Shown: one piece after another, positions 44,591 to 54,862 of the stretch
Layout: the number at the start of each line of letters is the position of its first letter
Numbering within the stretch: position 1 is the stretch's first letter
From: Prorocentrum cordatum
Lineage: Eukaryota; Sar; Dinophyceae; Prorocentrales; Prorocentraceae
Assembly (NCBI GenBank): GCA_963575745.1
Contig: CAUYUJ010016138.1
Coordinates: forward strand, 540,926 to 604,925
DNA: 64,000 bases
Direction of reading: 5' to 3'
Made by a program: the position numbers and the translations under genes
The notes under the pieces: generated by a model
What the model was told of the DNA's origin: nothing
Database searches by the model: none
The model's input: the letters and a program-made list of their open reading frames with translations, nothing else

Positions 44591-44702
44591 GTGTCAATCA
44601 GCCCTCCGCGCCTGCCTGAGACGGGCGGATCTGTGCCTTACGATCACGAAGGTGGCCGCGGCCCGTGCCGCGACGTCTGGGCCGTCGTGCCGTTCCTCAC
44701 GG

Positions 44703-44795
44703 GGAGCTCGGCCCCGGAGCGCGAGCACTGCGCGCGAGGCGCGGCTCTCTGGTTCAGCGACGATCTCCGCTGCGAAAGCATCCATCGATCTCCCC
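44703..44795. repeat. Dispersed repeat family E, copy 1
   Basis: GGCCCCGGAGCGCGAGC, TGCGCGCGAGGCGCGGCTCT, TCCGCTGCGAAA align with 58374-58478. Confidence 0.7.
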
Positions 44796-44944
44796 CCTGG
44801 CGGCGGCCTCCGGCGCGGCTCTTGCCGCGTTCCGTGCGCCGGGGAGGGGGGCCAAGTGCCGATCCAAGAGGCTATGGAATTTTATATTGAAGGCCTTGTG
44901 GCCGGCGCCCTGATTCTGCAGGCGGGACCTCCCCCAGGCCCCCC

Positions 44945-45125
44945 CCTATGCATCCGGCTGCCCGAAAATCCTTCCCGATCAGTGTGATCGATCTCTGGAT
45001 CGATCTTTTGACCTAGGGTTTGTGTTCTTGGGAATTGGGGTCGATCTTCGTACCCGAAGTTTTTGGGAACCGTGCCCGAAATTCTTGGGAACTGTACCCG
45101 ATCTTTGTGCCCGTTCTTTGTGCCC
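44945..45125. repeat. Dispersed repeat family G, copy 1
   Basis: CCCTATGCATCCGG at the start and tandem TTCTTGGGAAC.GTACCCGA units recur, in reverse orientation, at 56583-56722. Confidence 0.65.
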
Positions 45126-45461
45126 AATATTTGCGCCCGATCTCTGTCGCAAGTCTCTGGATAATTAGCGGCGGCTCGTCGAGCTGCATGTGACCGTGGC
45201 CGACGTCGTCGTCACTTCGGGACCTTCTAAGACGTGCGGAAGTTTCTCGAGAGTGCGAATTCCTGAGCGTGAGTGCAAACGTCTTCTAGAAAAAACGTAC
45301 CTGAGTAGATTGAGGGACGTATCAAGCGGGATCGTCTCTGCTGTTTGGTGCTTGTCCCGCTGCTCTGCCTATTCCCCTTCATCCTCCCATTCATATTTGC
45401 TGCTGCTTGTGGTCCGCCTTCCTCCGCATCCGCCTGCCCACGTCCTCCGCCACCCTCGTCA
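45126..45461. other. Upstream region of the two-exon gene
   Basis: No feature recognised; becomes pyrimidine-rich toward 45460. Confidence 0.4.
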
Positions 45462-45483
45462 TCCGCAGCCGTTTTGGCTCAAG
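45462..45483 (+). other. Dinoflagellate spliced-leader relic 3
   Basis: Matches DinoSL at 20 of 22 positions (T to C at position 5, A to G at position 10); the last twelve bases, TTTTGGCTCAAG, are exact. It lies 51 nt upstream of ATG 45534, a normal dinoflagellate 5' UTR distance. Confidence 0.88.
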
Positions 45484-45533
45484 TTTTCGTGTGGTCGTAC
45501 ACCGCCTGTGCTCTCAGCGTGGTCTTCGTAACC

Positions 45534-47090
45534 ATGGCAACCTCCGTGCAGCGGCAGGTGGCCAACGCGCAAGTCCCGACCTCCAAGTACGTTGAATGCA
45601 TCAAAAAACACATGGGTGACACTACTTTCAGCCAATTCTTCGTGCCGTCGAAGCTCGTTTCGAGGCCGTCTCACGTGACTCCCGACAGCGTGGTGAAGAT
45701 TTCACCGATCTTGGATTCGTTTGTCCAGGCAGGCCTCGACAACATGACCATGTTGCCCAAGCGATTGGAGGAGGCCTTGGAGCAGGTGGTCAAAACAGAT
45801 GACCACCCGAAGGACATGAGCAGGACGACGTTCATTGGCCATCTCGTGACACATTTCCAAAACATCATGAAGTTCATACGGACTCTGAAGTACGAAGATA
45901 CGACTGCCAACATGGTCAGGAAGTGCAGGAAAACAGGCGGTTTTCGCAGGCAGCTCAGCGGCGCTGATAGTATTGTCATCCAGAACATCCTTCGGAATAT
46001 CAAGGTCAGCCAGGCCGACCACATGGGCTTCGCGAGTGGCAGCGAGCCCGCGACGTCACCGCCGCCGCAGCTTTCGCCTGTCAGGAAGCCCGCCCGTCCG
46101 CGGGCCCCACGTTCTCCTCAGCAGGAGTCTCCTGCGCTGCCATCGCCGAGCAAGTCGCTCATCGGCGAAAACTTCTTCGCGAAGACCTCGGTGTGCAAGG
46201 GCGAGCGCAGGAGGTCAGACTCTGGGAAAATATGGTCATTTGCATGGTTTGTTTTCCATACCTCCCAGTCGTGAAACCAGTGGTTTCCAGGCCAGGTTTT
46301 GGTTTCGTTTAGCCCGCCCGCCAGGGGGTTCAGCCTGTCCCTCATGCAGAGCTCTGATGAGGAGGACGCCGCTGGCGGAGAGACGGAAGCTCCGCCCCGC
46401 GGATCCCCGCCACCTCAGTCGACAACCCCTGAGCCCGACGCCTTGCAGGACGGCAAGGCTGGACCTGTCAACTTCGAGAGTCCTGAGGCCCCTCACGCCG
46501 AGGAGCCTGATGCTGCCGCGCCTGCCGATGAGGATTACGACGAGAACGGCGTGCTCAGGATTCACGCAGTGCTCATGCCGAACGCCGAGAGGAGGAAATC
46601 TTGTGTCCTGGGGCCTCGAGCGAGGAAGAACATGAAGCGCAGGCCAGCTGCAGCGACGCAGGGCCAGGGGAACCTCCAGACGCCCGAGAAGCCCAAGGGC
46701 CCACCTGGTGGCAACAGGAGGCGCGCCGCGGCTGCGGCCCCGTCGAAGACCCCGAAGATCGACCCGAAGACCCCGAAGATCGACCCGAAGAAGACCCCGA
46801 AGATCGACCCGAAGACCCCGAAGATCGACAAGGCTGCCGCTGATACGCTCAACGTGCCCTTGGAGAAAGCTGCCCTCAGTGGGCCGACCGCGGAGGAGAA
46901 ACCGAGGTACGAGCTCTGCGCGTTCTTTACGCAGGACGGCCGCAAGAAGCGCGTGCACGTCTGGTCTGCCAACGAGACGGCCTACGGGCCGAACCTCGGC
47001 GACCACATGCGCCAGATCGCACAGGAGATTAACACCAACCACATATCCAAGAAACAGTGCTTGGCTATGCGTGACAGGTTTGCTATGTAG
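45534..47090 (+). CDS. Two-exon protein of unknown function with KTPKIDP repeats
   Basis: I do not recognise a named family. Exon 1 (45534-46213) starts at an ATG in good context (AACCATGGC) after the spliced-leader relic. It encodes a folded-looking region (YVECIKKHMGDTTFSQFFV, DSFVQAGLDNMTMLPKRLEE, GHLVTHFQNIMKFIRTLKY) and then a Pro/Ser/Arg-rich tail. Exon 2 (46352-47090) adds an acidic stretch (SSDEEDAAGGETEAPP, DEDYDENGVLRIHAV), a basic stretch with KNMKRRPAAA, four KTPKIDP-type repeats, and a conserved-looking C-terminus (RYELCAFFTQDGRKKRVHVW, MRQIAQEINTNHISKK). The spliced product is 472 residues. Splicing removes 138 nt with a GT donor and AG acceptor in the same codon phase. Basic/acidic blocks and KRRPAAA suggest a nuclear, nucleic-acid-associated protein, as inference. 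The KRPAA gene at 49609 is the next gene on the same strand. Confidence 0.75.
46214..46351 (+). other. Intron of the two-exon gene
   Basis: 138 nt from GTCAGACTCTGG to CATGCAGAG. T-rich interior, phase 2 on both sides. Reading through it hits TGA (46274), whereas splicing gives RRSSDEED without a break. It could also be an older exon boundary kept in a partly processed retrocopy. Confidence 0.7.
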
Positions 47091-47468
47091 ATTGCCATGT
47101 TAGTCTGTAGCTGCCAGCAAGCACTCCTTTTCCTGTCGTCCACTCCTTCGCTCACTCTTCCCTCACACTTTCTCCCTCTCTACGACTTCCTCTTTGTTGA
47201 ACTACCACTGCCCTTGTAGCCTAATCCTTCACGCCCCGCCTCTTTCCTACCACCGTTCATTGGAGATGACGCCAGTTCTGCCGCGGAGTCGGGGGACAGC
47301 TTGTGGGTTTCTGTTTGGCCGGCTGGCGTGCAGTGCTGTGCTTTTCAAAAATTGGTCAGATTGATATGCAATGCGCTAGACGGTTGGCACGATCTTCCCC
47401 AGAAAAGTTAGAAAAAGAATGAAGGGTCGCCCGCTCCTACCCCGTCCCCACTTCCCAATCCAAGCAGC
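47091..47468. other. 3' UTR and intergenic sequence
   Basis: Pyrimidine-rich, lower-GC sequence after the stop. No polyadenylation signal stands out, as usual in dinoflagellates. Confidence 0.4.
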
Positions 47469-47935
47469 GATGGAGGAGGAGGAGGAGGGGGAGGAGGAGG
47501 AGGAGGAGCAGGAGGAGGGGGGAGAGGAGGAGGAGGAGGGGAGGGGGGGAGGGGAGGAGAAGGAGGATGAGAAGGGGGACGAGGGAGGGACTAGAGAGCT
47601 GAGTTTGCCCCTCCAGGTATTGCTGTGCGAGGCTTCCCATAGAGGTTGCCCCGCCAGAATTTGCTTCCCGTGGTTTCCCGTAAAGTTTTAACCGCCAGAT
47701 TACGCTTCCCGAGACAGTGAGGGGAGGGATTAGAAGGAGGAGGAGGGGGAGGAGGAGGAGGAGGAGGAGGAGGAGGAGGAGGAGGAGGAGGAGGAGGACG
47801 AGGACGACGACGAGGACGAGGGGGAGGAGCATGAGGAGGAGGAGGAGGTGGTGGAGGAACCGAGGGGAGGAGCAGGCAGGAGGGAGAAGGATGGGGGGGA
47901 GGCAGAGGGAGGAGGAGAGGAGTAGAGGAGGAGTG
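47469..47935. repeat. (GGA)n microsatellites
   Basis: Purine triplet tracts at 47469-47585 and 47735-47935, separated by a 110-bp piece with two CCCGTGGTTTCC / CCGCCAGAnTnnGCTTCCCG direct repeats. Confidence 0.85.
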
Positions 47936-48194
47936 AATGCTGCGGAGGGCAAAGGACAACGAGGCGCACAGGAAGGGGAGGAGTGCCTACTCATCCTCAG
48001 ACCCTCCCTCTCCTCCATGGACATCTAAGGTTGGCGGGGGATCGCAGGAGGAGGGGGAGGAGGGGCCAAGGGGGGGGAGGAGGAGGAGCAAAACTGTTTA
48101 ACAGTTTTAACGCGGCGCACCGCAACGACCCACGTCCAGCGCCGCCGCGGCCCGGAGGGCTGAGGGGCCCGCTGCCGCGTGCACGTCGGCTACC
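47936..48194. other. Spacer
   Basis: Nothing recognised. Confidence 0.4.
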
Positions 48195-48565
48195 CGCCAT
48201 GCGCACCCTGGGCCCAAGATGGCTCCAAGAGGACCCCAAGAGGGCCCAAGAGGGCTCCAAGAGGACCCAAGAGGGCCCCAAGACGGCTCCAAGACGTGGA
48301 AAGCGAGGAAAGCGCCCAGAAAAATATTATATTTTTCTGGGCGCGCGCCCCAAGACGGCTCCAAGACGTGGAAAGCGAGGAATGTGCCCAGAAAAATATT
48401 ATATTTTTCTGGGCGCGCGCCCCAAGAGGGCTCCAAGACGTGGAAAGCGAGGAAAGCGCCCAGAAAAATATTATATTTTTCTGGGTGGTCTCTCTTGGGC
48501 ATTGTCTTGGGCGCCTCTTGGGACCCTCTTGGGGCCCCCTTGGAGCCGTCTTGGGGCCGTCCAAA
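48195..48565. repeat. Element A array, reverse orientation, with three 72-bp hairpin repeats
   Basis: CCAAGANGGCTCC units are the reverse complement of the GGCCGTCTTGG array. Inside, three 72-bp units begin at 48279, 48351 and 48423. Each holds a hairpin, best at 48312-48344: a perfect 15-bp stem GCGCCCAGAAAAATA with its complement around loop TTA. All frames (KYYIFLGARPK) are repeat translations. Confidence 0.9.
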
Positions 48566-48599
48566 AGCACTCAGAGGGCCCCCAGCAGGACCGACGGAA

Positions 48600-48945
48600 G
48601 AACCGAGACGCGTGCTCATGCGGCAAGTCCCCCTCCTCATCGTCCTCCTCCTCCTCATCCTCCTCCTCCTGATCATCATCTCCTCCTCCTCTTTCAAGAG
48701 TGACGGGGCAAGCGGGAGGGTACTTCCGTGTGCCACTGGAGTAACATCGTCCTCCTCCTCCTCCTCGCCCCCCTCCCCCTCCTCCTCCTCATATCCTCGT
48801 CCTCCTCTTTCAAAAAGGACGGGGCATGCGGGATGCTACTTCCGTGGGCCACTGGAGTAACATCGTCATCCTCCTCCTCCTCCTCCTCCTCCTCCTCCTC
48901 CTCCTCCCACTCCTCCTCCCACTCCTCCTCTCACTCCTGCAACCA
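48600..48945. repeat. (CTC)n tract with a duplicated 65-bp unique block
   Basis: CTC triplets surround two near-identical blocks (48694-48760, 48807-48876) with GACGGGGCA.GCGGGA, TACTTCCGTG.GCCACTGG, AGTAACATCGTC. This is a duplication within the microsatellite. Confidence 0.85.
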
Positions 48946-49608
48946 ATCCTACCTTGTCTGTGTATTCATCGTCCTCCTCTCGCCCCGACGCGCTGTCTGT
49001 TAGACGTGGTGAGGATTTCTATCATTCGATGTTAGAAGTAGAACGGCGTTCTAACAGTCGATGCCTTGGGACCACCCCTATGGTTTCTTCCACCAGTCGG
49101 ATCCAGGGCCTTTCGGTGCCCAATAGGGGTCAAGATTGCAGGTCTCCAAAATTTCCAAGGGACCTCGAGCAGAAAGAACTGAAATCTCTGCAGGAGGCAT
49201 GGAGGGCTGGTTCTTTTTTGCCTAGTCGAAGCGAGCCTGGATTCTGGAAACCATCTAGCAAGCTCTGCCTATTATGCCGTCTTGGAGCTTTCTGGCGGTC
49301 AACTTGGAACCTCCTTGAGGCCCAGGGAGGGGGAAGGGCGGGAGAGAACGGAAGGGGTGAAGGGAGGGAGTAAAGGATGGGGGGAGGGAGGAGGAAGAGG
49401 AAGGATTTTTTTTTGGACAGCGTTCCCACGTGGCCTGAGCAGCTTAAAATCAATCAGCGGCACTGCCGGCACTGCCATCCCATTTAAAGGGATTTATCGT
49501 TCGGCGTGCACCCATTCGCCCGTCACCAGACAATTCGGTTCGAGCCTGCTGTTCGTGAGATCGACAGGTGACCTACAACCTTCCATAACAACAGCTCATC
49601 GGTCAGAC
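48946..49608. other. Upstream region of the KRPAA gene
   Basis: Lower-GC, no earlier gene recognised. 49520-49545 (CCGTCACC ... GGTTCGAG) is vaguely like a spliced leader but too divergent to call. Confidence 0.4.
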
Positions 49609-50715
49609 ATGGCGCCGAAGAAGCGCCCAGCTGCCAGCGACGCCGCGGATCAGGCGGTTCTCAAGCGCCCTGCTGCGGCTCCTGCCAGTGAGGATCCTGA
49701 TACGAAGGACTGGACGTTGGCCAAGATCGACACAGGCGACCTTGTCGAAGACGAGGACGCGCCAGATGGAGTCTACGATGACAGGACCGCATCCAGAGCT
49801 CAACGTCACGTCTTTGAGAACAACGAGACCAGGATCGACCCTGTGGATTGGAAGCGTTACTGGGAGCTCCGCGCCAAAGGGTGCACTGAGGCTGGCAAGA
49901 CGAGGGCAGCTAACGCCATCATCAACGCGTACGTGCCGAGGAACGTGTCGTACCGTGGCCAGGTCGAGAAGAAGACCAACACCTTGGAGAAGATGCTCAT
50001 CCGCTCCACTACCAAAACAGATTCGGAGAAGCAGGTCGGCCTCAAGCTGAACACGTTCATCGCGAGCATCTTCCACGGGAACGAGGAGCTCTTCAAGAAG
50101 GCCAAAGAAGAGAAGGAGGTCTGGCAGGAGAACGGCTTGTGGTACTACGAGAAGAACGAGAAGACTGCAACAGAGCTGATGCAGGAGCGGAAGCGTGCCA
50201 TCCAGGAGGACCATTTCCAACACGACGAGGAGATGCTGTCCATCATGGCCGAGATGCACGAGGAGTCCAAGAAACCGCTGAAGTGGAGGGCGCTTGGCGA
50301 CAAGATCGACAGCGGGTCGGCGCCGAGCCGCTTCGAGAGTGACGACAAGAAGGCGAGCGAGGCCGACATGAAGCTGCTGCAAGAGTGCTTCGACAGCGTG
50401 ACGAGGCTCACCTTGAGCACCCGCAAGGTTGGCACGAGCCTGGCGCAGAAGGCTGGCAGCGACGCGGTGCGCGACCTGGCGCGGAAGGGGCTCGACATCT
50501 TGAAGAAATTGGTGGTTCCGACTCAGGACGTAGAGGCTCTCCTGATGACCCCGTTGGCCAACGTCGAGGCGAAGGATATCGCGAAGGCGATCGACCACAC
50601 CTCGAAGCCGTACAAGGAATGCCTGGACTACTACAAAGAGCTGGAGCGGATGTACGAGAGCCACGTTGGCAAGATGGAGAAGGGAGACAAGGCGATGCTC
50701 AAGATCAAGAAATGA
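49609..50715 (+). CDS. KRPAA-motif protein, intact and intronless, function unknown
   Basis: ATG 49609 (GACATGGCG) to TGA 50713-50715, 368 residues without a break. The N-terminus has two KRPAA motifs (MAPKKRPAASDA, VLKRPAAAPAS), which suggest a nuclear, DNA- or RNA-bound protein because short Lys-Arg-Pro-Ala tracts are typical of basic tails. The body is Lys/Glu-rich and mostly helical: DWKRYWELRAKGCTEAGKTR, NTFIASIFHGNEELFKKAKE, WQENGLWYYEKNEKTATELM, DSVTRLTLSTRKVGTSLAQ and a final helix YKELERMYESHVGKMEKGD. Multicopy KRPAA proteins occur in dinoflagellate genomes to my memory; no biochemical role is known to me. The open, high-GC3 frame and absence of stops make it the most convincing intact gene here. 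A foldback repeat starts 43 nt after the stop. Confidence 0.85.
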   Translation: MAPKKRPAASDAADQAVLKRPAAAPASEDPDTKDWTLAKIDTGDLVEDEDAPDGVYDDRTASRAQRHVFENNETRIDPVDWKRYWELRAKGCTEAGKTRAANAIINAYVPRNVSYRGQVEKKTNTLEKMLIRSTTKTDSEKQVGLKLNTFIASIFHGNEELFKKAKEEKEVWQENGLWYYEKNEKTATELMQERKRAIQEDHFQHDEEMLSIMAEMHEESKKPLKWRALGDKIDSGSAPSRFESDDKKASEADMKLLQECFDSVTRLTLSTRKVGTSLAQKAGSDAVRDLARKGLDILKKLVVPTQDVEALLMTPLANVEAKDIAKAIDHTSKPYKECLDYYKELERMYESHVGKMEKGDKAMLKIKK

Positions 50716-50757
50716 TCCAGTTCGGAAGCTTCTGTTGTTGGTCTGGACAACCTGCCA

Positions 50758-50880
50758 TGTAGATTTATAGTAAATCCATCGTAAATTTATGGTAAATTTG
50801 TAGTAAATCTAATGGAAAACCACAGATTTACTATAAATTTACCATAAATTTACCATAAATTTACGATAGATTTACGATAT
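50758..50880. repeat. AT-rich foldback repeat next to the KRPAA gene
   Basis: Built from TAAATTTATGG / CCATAAATTTA units. The left arm 50778-50810 and right arm from 50824 are inverted over about 30 nt with one mismatch. It is sharply AT-rich in a GC-rich window. The same unit is tandem at 56500-56560. Confidence 0.85.
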
Positions 50881-51044
50881 GTCTTCATGGCATGATCTCT
50901 GGACCAACATCAAAACGTCTCCAGGGGGATCTGACCCACACCCTCGCGATCACGGCTCGCGTTGAGCGCCGTGTCGCACTCGAGACCTCTGGGAGGCGCA
51001 CCGCTACCAGATCCATGGGCAGGAACTTGAGAATCAACAGGAGA
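50881..51044. other. Spacer
   Basis: Nothing recognised. Confidence 0.4.
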
Positions 51045-51160
51045 AGGAAGAGGAGGAGGAGGGAGAGGAGGGAGAGGAGAAGGAGGAGAAGGAGGAGGAG
51101 GAGGAGGAGGAGGAGGAGGAGAGGGAGGAGGAGAGAGAGGAGGAGGAGGAGGAGCATGAG
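51045..51160. repeat. (GGA)n microsatellite
   Basis: Purine triplet tract with GAGAG interruptions. Confidence 0.9.
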
Positions 51161-51230
51161 GAGGAACAGGACGTGCGGGATTGTGCGCCAGGGCCTCGGG
51201 AGCTCCTGGGGGTCCTGGGTATTCGGGGCT

Positions 51231-51514
51231 GCGTCCTAATTCCGAATTAGGGCGCGTGGCGTCTAGGATCTAGCTCTTCTGGGCTATTGGGATTGCTGGG
51301 CCCCTGGAGGTTTCGGACCTGGATCTCCTGGACTCCTGGGTTTCCTGGCCTCTGGGGCCTTTCAACCTGGACTTCCTGGACTCCTGGGTTTCCTGGGCTT
51401 CTGGGGCTGCGTCTTAATTTCGAATTAGGACGCGTGGGGTTTTGGGCCTGGACCTCCAAGATCCCTTGGGTTCCTGGGTAATTGGTGCTGCGTCCTAATT
51501 CCGAATTAGGACGC
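51231..51514. repeat. Three copies of an 11-bp-stem hairpin in a CCTGG minisatellite
   Basis: GCGTCCTAATT and AATTAGGACGC face each other around a 3-nt loop at 51231-51255 (one mismatch), 51409-51433 (one mismatch) and 51490-51514 (perfect). Between them run TTCCTGGACTCCTGGGTTTC-type tandem repeats. Confidence 0.9.
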
Positions 51515-51554
51515 GCGCGTTTCCGTGTCTGCGATTTTGGCCCACCCAGGTGTT

Positions 51555-51750
51555 CGGTTGCTTCCTCCCCCTCCTCCTCGTCCTCCTCCTCCTCCTCCTT
51601 CTCCTCCTCCTCGTCCTCCTCCTCCCCCTCCCAGTGTCCCTCCCTCTCCTCCTCCTCATCCTCCTCCTCCTTCTCCTCCTCCTCCTCCTCCTCCTCCTCT
51701 TCCTCCTCCCTCTCCTCCTTCTCCTCCTCCACCTCCTCCTCATCGCGCAC
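51555..51750. repeat. (CTC)n microsatellite
   Basis: Pyrimidine triplet tract; frames are Ser/Pro/Leu repeats. Confidence 0.92.
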
Positions 51751-52969
51751 CTAGCTTACCCTTTCCCCCCCCAGTACCCATCCCCCGTTCTGCCCCTCCT
51801 CCTCCTCTCCTCCCCCTGCTCCCCCGTCCTCCCTCTCCTCCACCCCCTTCTGTTCTAGACTGGGCTCCGTCAGAGATTTACGCGGTACATCGTTCCATAG
51901 CGCCGTCGATCCCACACCCCCTGGAGTCCTTCTGTCAGGTGAATCCTGCTTCTCGCTTCGCACCGAGCGAAGCTCCAGCGTTCCTGCCTTGCGAGGCATA
52001 CCTTCGTTGCTTGCGCTGGTGGCGCGGCTTGGAAAAGGACGAACCCTTCCGCAAGGAGACGATAGATAGAGAAGGGCGTTTGCTGGCGGCGCGCCGATGG
52101 GGCAATGGGGGAGGAGGCGGGGCATCTTAGAAGAACCGCGCTCTTGGGGATACCTGAGGACACCCTGTCATCTAAGAAGTCCTGCCGCCCCCCCCCAATG
52201 CCTTTCGGCGCGCCGCCGAGCTAAAGTAGTGAGATTGGACTGGGGGGGCCTTCCAAAGCTGCGAGTTCGTTCGAAGACATGTGATTCTTATTTGTTTCAG
52301 GCCTCGGTGATTCCCGCGGCACCTACGGGTCGAGTTACCAATGCTTTTCTTGTGTTGAAAGGCGACCCACGAGGGTCGCAAGAAAGGGGACATACCGCCT
52401 CAAGACGCTTCCAATCAGATTCCAAGGCGGCTGCCGACAAGACAGTGACGCCAGGGCCACGTTGGAGATCCCTTGGTGCTTTCCAAAACAAAAAACGATT
52501 CCTGTCTGTGCATTCTGCTTTGACAAAAGACAGCGCCGCCAGGAGCACCCTGCCCGTCCCCCCGAGAACTCTCAGAGCCACCCAAGAAAGCCATGACGTG
52601 CTGCTGGTGTTAGCATAACGGAATGGATCGATTGCGGCCCCGAACAGTTCCAGCGCCCGAGGAACAGAAGTAGTCGCCGATCTGTGTGAGGGGTGCCATT
52701 GTGTTGTTTGGAACGTGGGGAATCTTACTGGTTGTTTGGGCCCTGCCCCCACGGCGCGAAAACCTGCATGTGTAGAGCCCACTGTAACGCCATTCAGTCT
52801 TCACACCAGCCGAGAACGCACCCAAAAAACCTAATTCAGGCTCGGGGAGTTCCAACGGCTCGCGAAGCTTTCCCGACGCCACCAAGACGACCCAGAGTGC
52901 CCGAGAACCCTAAGCCACTGCACCGTTCGAGCCCTCGTCGGCAAGGCGCGATGTGATTGCGATTCGCTT
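51751..52969. other. Non-genic stretch, one unrecognised ORF
   Basis: A + strand frame at 52097-52618 (173 codons; SLGAFQNKKRFLSVHSAL) lacks a known motif and its antisense is open too. I do not call it. No repeat copy beyond a family F fragment near 51890. Confidence 0.4.
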
Positions 52970-52991
52970 TCCGTAGCCAATTAGGTTCTCA
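52970..52991 (+). other. Degenerate spliced-leader relic 4
   Basis: The first ten bases (TCCGTAGCCA) equal DinoSL exactly and 16 of 22 match overall; the 3' part is diverged. Location 23 nt before ATG 53014 of the transposase-like gene supports it. Confidence 0.5.
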
Positions 52992-53013
52992 TCCACGTCG
53001 CGCGGTTCCGCCG

Positions 53014-54722
53014 ATGACTGCTAGGTCTTTGAGGCTAGGGGCTGGCGGGCGATTGCAGAGGTTGCGCTACAGCGCGAAACTAGATGGTGATACGTTGGAC
53101 CTTGGCTGCAAAAGTGAATTTTTGTTTGATTCGGAAACGGCGCATTACCTTGTGGAACAATGGTCGATGGGGTTGCTCTCGGCTAGGAAAGTGCAGATCA
53201 TTGCTGACCACCAACGAAAGGACATGGAAGCTGTACTGAACACGCTCGGCGCGTCTCTCGATCATGTGCCCTCGTCCCTAACAGCATTATCAAAATTAGG
53301 ATCTGGGGGGCTGTACGGCAATGCGAACCGCGATCTTGTGAAATATTTAGGTGCACCAGATACGCCGCCTGCCGAGATGATCAAGATCCGAACTAATGTG
53401 ATAAAACCTCGGCAGACCGAGGGTGAAGTTGAGGCAACGTTGCAACCTTTTGTTCTCCCCCACGTCCAATTCTCGCACTTATACAAATTCTGCGCGCTTC
53501 GCGTGCCCCTAGCAGACCGCCCAAACACGGTAACCAAACGAATGGGTGTTGTCGAGATGTTCTCGTAAGCCATAAGCGTCTTGCAACCGACATGAGGCCA
53601 TCTTGGGGCCCTTGCGGGGTAATCTTGGGACCCGCGAAGTGTAGGTTCGGGTCAGGGTGGGGATCTTTTGTGAGAGGCCGAGAAAGAAAGCAAGTGGCGG
53701 CGGCGGCGGCGGAGGTGGCGGGTGGGCAGGCGGGCGGGAGGGTGGGGAGGGGGGGGGATGAGGAGCCTAAGATATCTCGAGAGGCCGCGCTCACTCCACG
53801 GATAATCCGGCGCGCCCCCTCGGCATCGTGAAATAATGGTTTCGCTTGAGAGATCCTCAAAAATACGATCGGAATGGCATAGTTTTTTGGCGCTTGGGGC
53901 GGATGGGGCCGTGAAACAGGAAAAGAAGAAACATAGTTAAATCGCCTACGGCCAGAAGGCTCGCGGTATTTAACCAAGAAACGTTTAGGCGAAGGTTTCT
54001 CGGACCTGACGGGTCGCCACAAACTCTAGAAGATTTCTGGGTGAACGTCGAACGGCTGGGAGACCCTCGTCTTCTTGGACATCCTATGACAAAGCGGGCG
54101 AACTGGAAGCGCAGGGCGATACCAGTTCTTCTTCATGGGGACAAAGTTCCAGTTGTTGCTGTTGGAAAATCAAACACAGTGGGGCTGGAGTGTCTGAGTT
54201 TCCAATCGTTGCTTGCGTATGGCACCACGCTTGCAGTCAAAATGTTGATGTTTTCGTGTTTCTCGAGTTGCATGGCGGATTCGACCATGGATGAAGCGTG
54301 GGCCGTATTGACGTGGTCGTTTGCTGCGTGCTTCCTGGGTGAACACCCGCAGCGTGATTCTCAGGGAAACCCTTGGTCGCCGCATTCCTCGGAAGCACGC
54401 CTCGCTGCCTCTCGGGAGCCACTGGCTGGCGATTTCTTCTTGGTCATATGGGGCATCAAAGGCGCAGGGCATGCGAATGATTGTCATCTCTCTCTCTCTC
54501 TCTCACACCCCCCCCCCCTTCTATATTCCCCTCTCTCTCTGCGTCTCGCATCCGTCTCTCTTTCTCTCTCTCTCTCTCGACACGCGCTCTCTCTCCTCTC
54601 TCTCTCTCTCTCCCTCTCTCTCTGTCTCTCTCTCTCTCTCTTTTTGTCCGTCCCTCTCCGTCCCCCCCCTCTTTTTTATTATATTTCTCTGTCTATCTGT
54701 CGTTCTCCCTCGCTCTTTCTCC

Positions 54723-54755
<33 letters not shown>

Positions 54756-54814
54756 GCGTCACCCTCGCTATATCCATAGCCATATTCATCTCTCTCTCTC
54801 TCTCTCTCTCTTTC

Positions 54815-54862
<48 letters not shown>

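Noticed and set aside
48190-48703. Protein with three KNIIFFW or KYYIFLG repeats
   Set aside because: Caused by the 72-bp hairpin repeats; all frames repeat.
49520-49545. Possible spliced-leader relic before the KRPAA gene
   Set aside because: Needs a 4-nt insertion and many mismatches; not above chance.
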